A stretch of 64,000 bases of DNA from assembly GCF_000176035.2 (NCBI RefSeq), contig NC_015675.1, positions 6,762,001-6,826,000 of the forward strand, read 5' to 3'. The notes beneath the pieces are model-generated. The model did not search any database and was not told where the DNA came from. It saw nothing but the letters and a program-made list of their open reading frames with translations. Of the stretch, positions 56,148-64,000 are shown piece by piece. Each line of letters begins with the position of its first letter. Within the stretch, counting starts at the first letter, position 1. Source of the DNA: Mesorhizobium opportunistum WSM2075. Its GTDB lineage: Bacteria; Pseudomonadota; Alphaproteobacteria; Rhizobiales; Rhizobiaceae. A program made the position numbers and the translations under genes.

Positions 56148-56921
56148 TCAATAAATATCGAAGTCGAAATACTTGGCCTGGATCTTCTTGTAGGTGCCGT
56201 CGGCGACGATGGCGTCGATGGCCGCGTTGAGCTTGTCGCGCAGTGCGGTGTCTTCGAGGCGCACGGCGATGCCGGCTTGCGTTTCGGTGCCCTTGACGTC
56301 GCCGACCAACTTGCAGCAGCCGTCGCTCGCCTTCTTCATCCAGTCCATCAGCACAAACTTGTCCGAGATCACAGCGTCAAGACGGCCGTTCTGCAGGTCG
56401 GTGATCGCTTCCTCCTGGGTCGGGTAGAGCTTTGCCTCCGCGCCTGCCTTGCCATAGACGTCCTGGTCATAGGTGGCCTGGGTGGTCGAAGCCTGGGCGC
56501 CGACGGTCTTGCCGGCAAGTGCCGCCGGTTCGGTGGAGGCGATGTCGCTGTCCTTCAAGGCGACCAGGGCGAGCGGCGTCGTATAGTATTTGTTGGTGAA
56601 CGCCACCTGCTTCTTGCGCTCTTCGGTGATGCTCATCGAGGCGATGATGGCGTCGAACTTCTTGGCCTGCAGGGCGGGGATGATGCCATCCCAGTCCTGG
56701 GTGACGATTTCGCACTCGACCTTCATCTGCGCGCACAGCGCATTGGCGATGTCGATGTCGAAGCCGACAACCTTGCCGTCAGAGGTGATGGTGTTGAACG
56801 GCGGATAAGCACCCTCGGTGCCGATTTTCAATTTCTCGGCAGCCTGCGCCGACAGAGAGCCGGCCGCCATCGCCAACATGGCTGCGCCTGCCGCCGATAG
56901 GATCCATTTTGAAATCTGCAT
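56148..56921 (-). CDS. Amino-acid ABC transporter substrate-binding protein
   Basis: 257 residues, family 3 solute-binding protein (lysine/arginine/ornithine/histidine type). Signal peptide (AAMLAMAAGSLSAQA), then LKIGTEGAYPPFNTITSDGK, GFDIDIANALCAQM, DAIIASMSITEERKKQVAFT and a CC pair (SDGCCKLV). Encoded alone; permease and ATPase genes are not adjacent. ATG 56921 follows GGGGAACGAG. Confidence 0.9.
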   Translation of the reverse strand: MQISKWILSAAGAAMLAMAAGSLSAQAAEKLKIGTEGAYPPFNTITSDGKVVGFDIDIANALCAQMKVECEIVTQDWDGIIPALQAKKFDAIIASMSITEERKKQVAFTNKYYTTPLALVALKDSDIASTEPAALAGKTVGAQASTTQATYDQDVYGKAGAEAKLYPTQEEAITDLQNGRLDAVISDKFVLMDWMKKASDGCCKLVGDVKGTETQAGIAVRLEDTALRDKLNAAIDAIVADGTYKKIQAKYFDFDIY

Positions 56922-57020
56922 TTTCTCGTTCCCCTTGAACGCCGCATCCCGGCGACCGACAAGCCAGCCAAGCATGATGTGCCAGCGCAGGCAAGTATTT
57001 TACCTGGTGGTAATCGGAGC

Positions 57021-58115
57021 TCAGCGCGCAGGGCGGAAATGCTTGGACAGCTTCAGGCCCTGCGCCTGGTAGTTGGAGCCGAGATCGGTGCCGTAGAGCG
57101 CCTGCGGCCGCTTCAGCATGTGCTCGTAGACCAGCCGGCCGACGATCTGGCCGTGGTCGAGGATGAACGGCACTTCGTGGCTGCGCACTTCGAGCACCGC
57201 CCTGCTGCCGGTGCCGCCGGACGCCGAATGGCCGAAGCCCGGATCGAAGAAGCCAGCATAGTGAACACGGAATTCACCGACGAGCGGATCGAAGGGCGTC
57301 ATCTCGGCGGCATAGAGCGGCGGCACATGCACCGCTTCCTGGCTGACGAGGATGTAGAACTCGTCGGGATCGAGCACCAGTTCGCCGGCGCCGCTCTTGT
57401 GGATCGGCTCCCAGAAGTCGACGACATCCTGCGCGGCGCGCTTGTCGACGTCGACCAGACCGGTGTGATGCTTGCCGCGATAGCCGACCAGGCCATCCTT
57501 GTCGCCGTTGAGGTCGATCGACAGTGCGATGCCGCCGCCGGAAATGTTCGGCGGTTCGGTGGCGACCAGCATCTCGGCACGGTGCAGCTCATGCAATTCG
57601 GCTTCCGAGAGCAGTGCATTGCCGGTGCGGAAGCGGATCTGCGACAGGCGCGAACCGGTGCGCGCGACGATCGGGAAGGTGCGCGGGCTGACTTCCAGAT
57701 AGAGCGGACCGTTGTAGCCGGCGGCGATCTTGTCGAACTCGTGGCCGCGGTCGGTCATCACACGGGTGAAGATGTCGAGCCGGCCGGTCGAGCTCTTCGG
57801 GTTGGCCGAGGCCGAAATGTCGGCTGGCAGCGCCAGGCTTTCGAGCAGCGGCACGATGTAGACGCAGCCGGTTTCCAGCACAGCGCCTTCGACAAGATTG
57901 ATCTCGTGCAGCTTCAGGCGATCGAGCTTGTCCGAAACCGTGTGGTTGGGGCCCGGCAGGAAGGAAGCCCGCACCCGCCAGGCCTTGTCGCCGAGCCTGA
58001 GATCGAGGCTCGCCGGCTGGATTTGGTCGGCGTCGAGCGAGCGCGGCGACTTCAGCGCGCCGGACTGGAACAGCGCCGCAATGTCCTGATCGGGAAGAAT
58101 GCCTGTCTGCCGCAA
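57021..58115 (-). CDS. dcd: dCTP deaminase, long alphaproteobacterial form
   Basis: 364 residues, about twice the E. coli enzyme, as in alphaproteobacterial 2'-deoxycytidine 5'-triphosphate deaminases. IQPASLDLRLGDKAWRVRA, SANPKSSTGRLDIFTRV and PLYLEVSPRTFPIVARTGS are in the N-terminal domain; FGHSASGGTGSRAVLEVRSH in the second repeats the pattern. Makes dUTP for dTMP synthesis. The start is TTG with AGGAG eight bases before it. Confidence 0.9.
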   Translation of the reverse strand: MRQTGILPDQDIAALFQSGALKSPRSLDADQIQPASLDLRLGDKAWRVRASFLPGPNHTVSDKLDRLKLHEINLVEGAVLETGCVYIVPLLESLALPADISASANPKSSTGRLDIFTRVMTDRGHEFDKIAAGYNGPLYLEVSPRTFPIVARTGSRLSQIRFRTGNALLSEAELHELHRAEMLVATEPPNISGGGIALSIDLNGDKDGLVGYRGKHHTGLVDVDKRAAQDVVDFWEPIHKSGAGELVLDPDEFYILVSQEAVHVPPLYAAEMTPFDPLVGEFRVHYAGFFDPGFGHSASGGTGSRAVLEVRSHEVPFILDHGQIVGRLVYEHMLKRPQALYGTDLGSNYQAQGLKLSKHFRPAR

Positions 58116-58202
58116 GGCTGCGCTCCTGGCCGACGATTTTCTTGTCGCACAAACCTCTTAATGAAGCCGGCAATTGACGCAAGTGTGGGACGGGTCTAAA
58201 GG

Positions 58203-58264
58203 GTCGTTATCCCGTGGTGATTTGGCCGGTCGGCTTGCAGCCACGTTAAACAAGTCGCTAAAGG
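58203..58264 (+). promoter_or_regulatory. SAM-II riboswitch upstream of metZ
   Basis: The conserved SAM-II core is unmistakable: ATCCCGTGGTGATTTGG, CGGCTTGCAGCCACG, then TTAAACAAGTCGCTAAAGG as the pseudoknot strand. It binds S-adenosylmethionine and lowers methionine synthesis; SAM-II classically precedes metA/metZ in alphaproteobacteria. A terminator follows. Confidence 0.93.
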
Positions 58265-58289
58265 ACCGTTGGCCGCAAGGCCGTATGGA

Positions 58290-58319
58290 CCGGTTGCGAC
58301 TTTCGCGGCCGGTTTTTTT
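58290..58319 (+). terminator. Rho-independent terminator of the SAM-II leader
   Basis: CCGGTTGCGA, loop CTT, TCGCGGCCGG (two G-T pairs), then seven T. Lies 25 bases past the aptamer and 17 before the metZ start. GCGACTT (58296-58302) can instead pair with AAGTCGC (58252-58258) in the aptamer. Confidence 0.85.
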
Positions 58320-58336
58320 GTGTCTGGAACAAAGCA

Positions 58337-59527
58337 ATGAGCAACAAGAAGCGCGACTGGAAGCCACAGACAGCCCTCGTTCACGGCGGAACCCTGCGTT
58401 CCCAATTCGGCGAGACGTCGGAAGCAATGTACCTCACGCAGGGCTATGTCTACGAGACGGCGCAGGCGGCGGAGGCCCGTTTCAAGGGCGAGGAACCAGG
58501 CTTCATCTATTCGCGCTACGCCAATCCGACCGTCGACATGTTCGAAAAGCGCATGTGTGCGCTGGAGGGCGCCGAGGATGCGCGCGCCACGGCGTCGGGC
58601 ATGGCGGCGGTGACGGCGGCGCTCTTGTGCAGCGTCAAGGCCGGCGACCATATCGTTGCGGCGCGCGCGCTGTTCGGCTCCTGCCGCTGGGTGGTCGAGA
58701 CGCTGGCGCCGCGATATGGCATCGAAGCGACGCTGGTCGACGGCACCGACATCGCCAACTGGGAAAAGGCTGTCAAGCCCAACACCAAGCTGTTCTTCCT
58801 GGAAAGCCCGACCAACCCGACGCTGGAAGTGGTCGACATATCAGCCGTCGCGGCACTTGCCAATTCAATCGGTGCGCGGCTCGTCGTCGACAATGTCTTC
58901 GCCACGCCCCTGCAGCAGAAGCCGCTGCAGCTCGGCGCCCACATTGTCGTCTATTCGGCCACCAAGCACATCGACGGCCAGGGGCGTTGCCTGGGTGGCG
59001 TTATCCTGTCGGACAAGAAGTGGATCGACGAGAACCTGCACGACTATTTCCGCCACACCGGCCCCAGCCTGTCGCCGTTCAATGCCTGGACGCTGCTGAA
59101 GGGACTGGAGACGCTGCCGGTGCGCGTGCGCCAGCAGACGGAAAGCGCCGGCAGGATCGCCGATTTCCTCGCCGGGCAGCCGCAGATCGCCCGCGTCATC
59201 TATCCCGGCCGCGCCGACCACCCGCAGGCGGATATCGTCAAGAAGCAGATGTCCGGCGGCTCGACGCTGATCTGCCTCGACGTCAAGGGCGGCAAGCAGG
59301 CGGCCTTCGCCTTGCAGAATGCGCTGGACATCGTTCTGATCTCGAACAATCTCGGCGATGCCAAGAGCCTGATCACCCATCCGGCGACGACGACGCACAA
59401 GAATTTGAGCGACGAGGCCCGGACCGAACTTGGCATCGGGCCAGGTACGCTCAGGCTGTCGGTCGGCCTGGAGGATACCGACGACCTTCTGGAAGACATC
59501 GCGCAGGCGTTGAGGGCAGCCAAATAG
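58337..59527 (+). CDS. metZ: O-succinylhomoserine sulfhydrylase
   Basis: 396 residues, PLP enzyme of the Cys/Met metabolism family making homocysteine from O-succinylhomoserine and sulfide. YSRYANPTVDMFEKRMCALE, GMAAVTAALL, ESPTNPTLEVVDI and the PLP lysine in YSATKHIDGQGR (about residue 213) are present. Single gene under the SAM-II riboswitch. Confidence 0.95.
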   Translation: MSNKKRDWKPQTALVHGGTLRSQFGETSEAMYLTQGYVYETAQAAEARFKGEEPGFIYSRYANPTVDMFEKRMCALEGAEDARATASGMAAVTAALLCSVKAGDHIVAARALFGSCRWVVETLAPRYGIEATLVDGTDIANWEKAVKPNTKLFFLESPTNPTLEVVDISAVAALANSIGARLVVDNVFATPLQQKPLQLGAHIVVYSATKHIDGQGRCLGGVILSDKKWIDENLHDYFRHTGPSLSPFNAWTLLKGLETLPVRVRQQTESAGRIADFLAGQPQIARVIYPGRADHPQADIVKKQMSGGSTLICLDVKGGKQAAFALQNALDIVLISNNLGDAKSLITHPATTTHKNLSDEARTELGIGPGTLRLSVGLEDTDDLLEDIAQALRAAK

Positions 59528-59563
59528 GGAAGACAGTCCGGTAGGTCCGTCGAGCAGGCGCGG

Positions 59564-60715
59564 TCAGGCGCTTGACGGCGTCTCCTCCAGTTCTGCCGCC
59601 TTGGTGCGGATGGTCATCGCGTTGCCGCGCCAGTCGACGGCGCCGCCGAGCCAGCCGCGCGTCCACATCGCCGGCAGGATCAGGTCGCGCACCATGATTG
59701 CCGCGACCATGCGCGGCGACAGGTACCAGCCCTTGGACCAGGCCAGAGCGCACTCCGGAAGATAGAAGGCCGCCAACACGGCAAGCGCGGTCGCCCAGAG
59801 GCTGAAGCCGGCGCTCGCCGCCGCGACCAGCGCAAGCGCCAGCGGCACCACAGCGCCAGTCAGGACTTCGGGCGTGAAGAACAGCGGGAAGGTGACACGG
59901 CGCAGGCGCGCCCAGCGGGCCTGGCGCGACCAGATCTCGCCAAGCCTGCGCCGGCCGAGCGGCTGCTCGAAGGGCGAAGCGACGAGATTGACGCGCAGGC
60001 CGAGGCCGTTCACCAGCTTGGTCGCGGCGGCGTCCTCGGCGATCTCGGCCGCCAGCGCGCGAATGCCGCCGCTGGCATCCAGCATCGGCTTGTTCCACAG
60101 CATGCTCTTGCCCTGGGCAAAGCCAAGGCCGAGCGCCTCGCCGGCATATTGCCAGCGGGCCTGCAGCGTGTTGAGAAAGGCGCATTCGACCTCGGCCCAA
60201 AAACCGTCGGGACGCGAGCCGATTGGCGTCGAGCAGACAAGGCCGGTATCGGCTCGCCACGCCGCCATCAAATGCTGGATGTAGTCCCTGGGCATCAGCA
60301 CGTTGGAGTCTGCAAGAACGACCCAGTTGTGGCGCGCCGCTTCCCAGCCCTTGACGCAGTTGTTGAGTTTGGGATTGGCGCTGACGCGGTCGTCCCCGAT
60401 CAAAAGCCGGGCTGGCACTTTGGGAAACCGGGCAATCGCCCTGTTTATCAGTTTGACGACCGGATCGTCGGCATGGGCGACGCAGAAGATCAGCTCGTAG
60501 CGCGGCCAGTCGAGCGAGAAGGCGCGTTCCAGTGTCTCGTGCGTGAACGGCTCGACACCACGCGATGGTATGACAATCGACACCGGCTGCGATTTGCCGC
60601 CGGGCGGGGCGATCGTGGTTCGCCGCTTCAGCTGTGAAGCGGCAAGCGAAATGCTGGCGGCGTTTGAGAGAATGAGAGCAGTCGAAAGCGAGGCGGCTAT
60701 GAGAGTGAGTTCCAT
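59564..60715 (-). CDS. Ceramide glucosyltransferase-like family 21 glycosyltransferase
   Basis: 383 residues: an N-terminal membrane anchor ([17 protein letters not shown]), a GT-A domain ([28 protein letters not shown] with the D-x-D-type motif, [12 protein letters not shown]) with the RQARW acceptor motif (pattern R/Q-xx-RW), and three C-terminal helices. Such enzymes make glucosylceramide or related glycolipids. ATG 60715 is preferred on the anchor; the ribosome site is weak. Confidence 0.8.
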   Translation of the reverse strand: MELTLIAASLSTALILSNAASISLAASQLKRRTTIAPPGGKSQPVSIVIPSRGVEPFTHETLERAFSLDWPRYELIFCVAHADDPVVKLINRAIARFPKVPARLLIGDDRVSANPKLNNCVKGWEAARHNWVVLADSNVLMPRDYIQHLMAAWRADTGLVCSTPIGSRPDGFWAEVECAFLNTLQARWQYAGEALGLGFAQGKSMLWNKPMLDASGGIRALAAEIAEDAAATKLVNGLGLRVNLVASPFEQPLGRRRLGEIWSRQARWARLRRVTFPLFFTPEVLTGAVVPLALALVAAASAGFSLWATALAVLAAFYLPECALAWSKGWYLSPRMVAAIMVRDLILPAMWTRGWLGGAVDWRGNAMTIRTKAAELEETPSSA

Positions 60716-60940
60716 CGAGATCTGGTCACTCCAGAAAAGCCGGCCGTCTTTATGGCCGTTTTCAACAGTTCGACAGAGCGTCGAGTCGCCCGCTTGGCGC
60801 ACACCACCATTGTCCTGTGTCACTTAAATGACATTCTTTGCCGGCACCTGCGTTTCAAGACCAGGCGCGACAAGACGCGCACGTTGACCCGGCCGCCGGG
60901 AGCGCCGAAAGTTCTGCTGGAGATTGTTTTGGAGCCGCTC

Positions 60941-61333
60941 ATGTATCGCGCCGTCACGCGCAACATCGAAGTGCAGGTCAGGCCGTTCTATCTCGAGGAC
61001 CGCTCGGATCCTTCGGAGAACCGCTATGTCTGGGGCTATCAGATAACGATCGACAATCAGTCGGACGAGTTCGTGCAGCTTCTATCGCGTTATTGGCACA
61101 TCACCGACGGCACCGGCCGGGTCGAGGAAGTGAGTGGGCCGGGCGTCGTCGGCGACCAGCCTGAACTCAATCCCGGCGACAGCTATCAGTATACGTCCGG
61201 CTGCCCGCTCTCGACCCCGTCAGGGATCATGGTCGGCCGCTACACGATGCGCAACAAGCGCGGCGAGACCTTCGACATCGCCATCCCGGCATTTTCGCTC
61301 GACCTGCCGGGGACCAGGCGGACGGTGAATTAG
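60941..61333 (+). CDS. apaG: ApaG protein
   Basis: 130 residues, fibronectin III-like fold (DUF525). [38 protein letters not shown] and [18 protein letters not shown] are diagnostic. Function incompletely known; linked to magnesium/cobalt tolerance and Ap4A in enterobacteria. GGAG six bases before the ATG. A strong hairpin follows. Confidence 0.93.
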   Translation: MYRAVTRNIEVQVRPFYLEDRSDPSENRYVWGYQITIDNQSDEFVQLLSRYWHITDGTGRVEEVSGPGVVGDQPELNPGDSYQYTSGCPLSTPSGIMVGRYTMRNKRGETFDIAIPAFSLDLPGTRRTVN

Positions 61334-61367
61334 CGTCTTTCTCCCCGTCCTGCGGGGAGAAAGACGC
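61333..61367. terminator. Bidirectional terminator between apaG and hslO
   Basis: GCGTCTTTCTCCCC and GGGGAGAAAGACGC form a perfect 14-base stem. It begins at the apaG stop and ends five bases before the hslO stop, so it can serve both convergent genes. Confidence 0.8.
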
Positions 61368-61372
61368 TTCCT

Positions 61373-62404
61373 TCATTGCGCCGCGAATTCCGCCGGGTCG
61401 AAGTCATATTGCTTCGAGCAGAACTCGCAGGCGACGTGGATGCCGCCATCCTCGGTGCTGTCCTTGATCTCCTGCGCGGAGAAGCCCTCGAGGATGCCGC
61501 GGATCTTGTCGCGCGAGCATGAGCACTGGTCGGCGACGGGAACGCCGCCGAAGACGCGCACGCCATGCTCATGGAACAGGCGATAGAGCAGCCGTTCGGC
61601 GCCGATCGTCGGATCGATGAGTTCGGTCGGCTCGATGGTGCCGAGCAGCGCCAGCAATTCCTGCCAGGAATTGTCGGCCGGATCATGGATCTCCTCGCGC
61701 GGATCGCCATCGCCGCCGGGCAGGTCCGGAACGCGCATGCGCTCGGGCGATTGCGGCAGGAACTGCGCCAGGATGCCGCCGGCACGCCACTGCTCGCGCG
61801 CGCCGCCAGGGCCGGGCGTCAACAGCTTGGCCACCGAGAGCCTGATATCGGTCGGGATCTGTTCCGACTGGCGGAAATAGGTGCGCGCCGCGTCTTCCAG
61901 CGTTTCGCCGTCGAGCTGAACGATGCCCTGATAGCGCTGCGTGTGGGCGCCCTGGTCGATGGTCAGCGCCAGAACGCCGCTGCCGAGCAGCGTCTGCTGC
62001 GATGTCTCGCCGACCGCGACCAAAGCCTCGAGCCGATCGGCGTCGAAGCGCGCATAGGCGCGCAGGGCAGAGGGCGTGGAGAAGTCCGCCACCAGCATGT
62101 CGACCGGCCCGTCGGTGCGGGTCTGCAGGATGAACTTGCCCTCGAACTTGAGCGAAGTGCCGAGCAGCACCGTCAGCACACAGGCTTCCGCCAGCAGGCG
62201 GGCGACCGGCTCGGGATAATCGTGGCGGCTCAGGATGGCGTCGAGCATCGGCCCGAGCTGGACCGTGCGGCCACGCACGTCGAGCGGGCCGACCTCGAAG
62301 GGCACGACGTGATCGTCGCCGGCGTAGCCGAACTCGCCGAGTTTGGGGTGGTGTTCAGTCACTTGATACGTTTCCAACATGACAAAGCTCCGGGGCGCGG
62401 CCAT
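61373..62404 (-). CDS. hslO: Redox-regulated chaperone Hsp33
   Basis: 343 residues from ATG 62404 (GAGAGGA upstream); ATG 62380 is a close alternative. N-terminal Hsp33 domain (VRGRTVQLGPMLDAILSRHD, GKFILQTRTDGPVDMLVADF) and the C-terminal zinc switch CSCSRDK plus CEFCSK (four Cys). Oxidation frees zinc and activates holding of unfolded proteins. Follows argF at 146 bases, in the common rhizobial argD-argF-hslO order. Confidence 0.94.
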   Translation of the reverse strand: MAAPRSFVMLETYQVTEHHPKLGEFGYAGDDHVVPFEVGPLDVRGRTVQLGPMLDAILSRHDYPEPVARLLAEACVLTVLLGTSLKFEGKFILQTRTDGPVDMLVADFSTPSALRAYARFDADRLEALVAVGETSQQTLLGSGVLALTIDQGAHTQRYQGIVQLDGETLEDAARTYFRQSEQIPTDIRLSVAKLLTPGPGGAREQWRAGGILAQFLPQSPERMRVPDLPGGDGDPREEIHDPADNSWQELLALLGTIEPTELIDPTIGAERLLYRLFHEHGVRVFGGVPVADQCSCSRDKIRGILEGFSAQEIKDSTEDGGIHVACEFCSKQYDFDPAEFAAQ

Positions 62405-62491
62405 GCCGTCCTCTCGGGAGCATGCGTCCAAACGCGCTTGATTTGCGTGATGCGGCGCAGATAGGCATCGCGCCCCCGCAGATCAAGCGCC

Positions 62492-62567
62492 CAGACACTT
62501 CAAGCACCGAGACACTTCAAGCGCCTAGACACTTCAAGCACCAAGACACTTCAAGCACCAAGACACC
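62492..62567. repeat. 17-base tandem repeat derived from the argF 3' end
   Basis: Four full units of N-AGACACTTCAAGCRCC and a partial fifth. On the minus strand each unit holds TGTCTNGGYGCTTGA, the last codons (Cys-Leu-Gly-Ala-stop) of argF; the true stop at 62551 is in unit 4. Confidence 0.9.
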
Positions 62568-63462
62568 AGGCAAGCACGGCCTTCTGGGCGTGGAGCCTGT
62601 TCTCGGCCTCGTCGAAGACCACCGAATGCGGGCCGTCGATGACTTCGTCGGTCACTTCCTCGCCGCGATGAGCAGGCAGGCAGTGCATGAACAATGCGTC
62701 GGGCTTCGCCCTGGCCATCAGCTTGGCATTGACCTGATAGGGCGAGAACACGTTGTGGCCACGGGCGCGGTGCTCCTGCCCCATCGACACCCAGCAATCG
62801 GTGACGATGCAGTCGGCCTGGTCGACGGCCTCCTCGGGCGAGCGGGTGAAGTGCAGCTTGCCGCCATTCGCCTGCGACCAGTCGATATGCTTCTGCGCCG
62901 GCTCGCTGCCTTCGGGCACGGCGACGTTGAGGTTGAAGCGAAACCGCGCCGACGCCTCGAGCAGCGAATGCAGCACGTTGTTGCCGTCGCCGGTCCAGGC
63001 AATGGTCTTGCCGGCAACCGGACCGCGATGCTCCTCGAAGGTCATGATGTCGGCCATCAGCTGGCAGGGATGGGTATCGTCGGTCAGCCCGTTGATGACC
63101 GGAATGGTGGCGTTCTCGGTCAGCTCCAGCAGCCGTTCGTGCGAGGTGGTGCGGATCATGATGGCGTCGACATAGCGCGACAGCACCTTGGCGGTGTCGG
63201 CGATGGTCTCGGAACGGCCGAGCTGCATCTCGGTGCCGGTCAGCATGATGGTCTCGCCGCCAAGCTGGCGCATGCCGACGTCGAAGGACACCCGCGTGCG
63301 CGTCGACGGCTTGTCGAAGATCATGGCCAGCACCTTGCCTTCGAGCGGCTTCGAGCGCTCGCCGGCCTTGAGGCGCTCCTTGCGCGCCACCGCATCGGTC
63401 AGCATGAAGCGCAAATCGCCTTCGGAAACGGCGGAAAGATCGGTGAAGTGGCGAAGTGACAT
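62551..63462 (-). CDS. argF: Ornithine carbamoyltransferase
   Basis: 303 residues. Carbamoyl-phosphate site in [28 protein letters not shown], and ornithine site DCWVSMGQE and [12 protein letters not shown]. Makes citrulline for arginine synthesis in the cytoplasm. The usual MSLRHF start (ATG 63462) is preferred to a TTG six bases earlier. The 3' end is embedded in a tandem repeat. It starts 18 bases after argD. Confidence 0.96.
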   Translation of the reverse strand: MSLRHFTDLSAVSEGDLRFMLTDAVARKERLKAGERSKPLEGKVLAMIFDKPSTRTRVSFDVGMRQLGGETIMLTGTEMQLGRSETIADTAKVLSRYVDAIMIRTTSHERLLELTENATIPVINGLTDDTHPCQLMADIMTFEEHRGPVAGKTIAWTGDGNNVLHSLLEASARFRFNLNVAVPEGSEPAQKHIDWSQANGGKLHFTRSPEEAVDQADCIVTDCWVSMGQEHRARGHNVFSPYQVNAKLMARAKPDALFMHCLPAHRGEEVTDEVIDGPHSVVFDEAENRLHAQKAVLAWCLGA

Positions 63463-63480
63463 CGGCAACGGTTCCGGGAT

Positions 63481-64000
63481 TTACTTCGCGGCGGCGGAGG
63501 CGATCGCCTCTACCAGGCCCTTGGCGCCGGCGCGGATGCGATCGAGCGCGTCGTGGATCTCGCTATCGGTGACGGTGAGCGGCGGCAACAGGCGGATGAC
63601 GTTGTCGCCGGCCGGAACCGCCAGCAGGTGCTGGTCGCGCAATGCCATGTTCACCTTGGCATTGGGCATTGCGCATTTGAGGCCGAGCATCAGCCCGGTG
63701 CCCCTGATGTCCTCGATGACCTCGGGAAATTCGTCGGCAACGGCGGCAAGTCCCTGCTTTATCAGCAGCGCCTTGCGCTGGACGTCCTCGAGGAAGCCCT
63801 CTTCGAGCACCACGTCGAGTACGGCGTTGCCGACCGCCATGGCCAGCGGGTTGCCGCCGAAGGTGGTGCCATGCACGCCGGCGGTCATGCCGACGGCCGC
63901 TTCGTCGGTGGCAAGGCAGGCGCCCATCGGGAAGCCGCCGCCAATGCCCTTGGCAATGGCCATGATGTCGGGCGTGACGCCTGACCATTCATGCGCGAAC
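63481..64000 (-). CDS. argD: Acetylornithine aminotransferase, C-terminal part (runs off the window)
   Basis: About 173 codons are present; the gene continues beyond the right edge. The PLP lysine is in [20 protein letters not shown], followed by [20 protein letters not shown] and the C-terminal [16 protein letters not shown], all typical of class III acetylornithine/succinyldiaminopimelate aminotransferases. First visible gene of the argD-argF-hslO group. Confidence 0.94.
   Translation of the reverse strand, partial: FAHEWSGVTPDIMAIAKGIGGGFPMGACLATDEAAVGMTAGVHGTTFGGNPLAMAVGNAVLDVVLEEGFLEDVQRKALLIKQGLAAVADEFPEVIEDIRGTGLMLGLKCAMPNAKVNMALRDQHLLAVPAGDNVIRLLPPLTVTDSEIHDALDRIRAGAKGLVEAIASAAAK

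Noticed and set aside
62492..62567. CRISPR-like array
   Set aside because: Units are 17 bases and directly adjacent with no spacers; they derive from the argF end.

Overview
The window looks like chromosomal DNA of a Mesorhizobium-like member of the Hyphomicrobiales (Rhizobiales). Evidence: high-GC alphaproteobacterial codon use; the rhizobial L-rhamnose locus (rhaDI divergent from rhaRSTPQMK); the gbpR-chvE-gguABC sugar locus; C4-type heme synthesis (hemA); a SAM-II riboswitch in front of metZ; and GGAAC-N16/17-NGTT (EcfG-type) and TGA-N9-TCA (RirA-type) promoter elements. Genus is inference from gene content, not from a search.

Layout. 0-9.6 kb is an accessory, stress-flavoured region: small hydrophilic or membrane proteins, a DUF3182-like protein and a redoxin, with seven visible EcfG-type promoters in 8 kb, and within it a minus-strand operon of a lipoprotein, an Nramp-like transporter with altered metal-site motifs and two PRC-barrel-like proteins. 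9.6-13.6 kb is a siderophore import/release operon (fhuD-fhuB-esterase) behind an iron-box palindrome and a 12-unit hexanucleotide repeat. 14-16 kb holds a small membrane protein and gamma-glutamyltransferase. 16.3-27.2 kb is the complete L-rhamnose catabolic and import locus. 27-33 kb carries a D-amino-acid dehydrogenase, galE, hemA, an aminotransferase and mscL. 33-42 kb holds an SSS-type hybrid sensor kinase convergent with a LuxR-type regulator, DUF952-pyrD, a MATE exporter and a deacetylase-family protein. 42.5-48.7 kb is a surface-glycan block: GtrB-like and GtrA-like proteins, a multi-membrane GT-C-like protein, an acyltransferase, tRNA-Gly(CCC) and a Stf0-like sulfotransferase. 49.4-56 kb is gbpR-chvE-gguABC. 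56-64 kb holds an amino-acid binding protein, dCTP deaminase, SAM-II/metZ, a ceramide glucosyltransferase-like protein, apaG, and the argD-argF-hslO group, with argD running off the right edge.

How the parts fit: RhaSTPQ imports L-rhamnose, RhaM interconverts anomers, RhaI and RhaK make rhamnulose (phosphate), and RhaD (aldolase plus dehydrogenase fusion) finishes the pathway under the DeoR-type RhaR. ChvE-GguAB is a second high-affinity sugar importer with a LysR regulator. FhuD/FhuB and the esterase take up and open ferric siderophores, but no ATPase is beside them.

Intergenic repeats are prominent: a CTCCCCC-rich inverted repeat (16.1, 55.9 kb and a relative at 21.9 kb), a GAGCAATTCCAGGAAA element (27.3, 38.1, 54.7 kb) and several short tandem repeats, two of which have remodelled gene ends (the 53-bp duplication at 44.0 kb and the argF 3' end). 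Gaps between genes not listed below (for example 1-155, 8902-9144, 33082-33332 and 45565-45799) show no gene I can support. No CRISPR array, insertion sequence, integrase or replication origin is seen.
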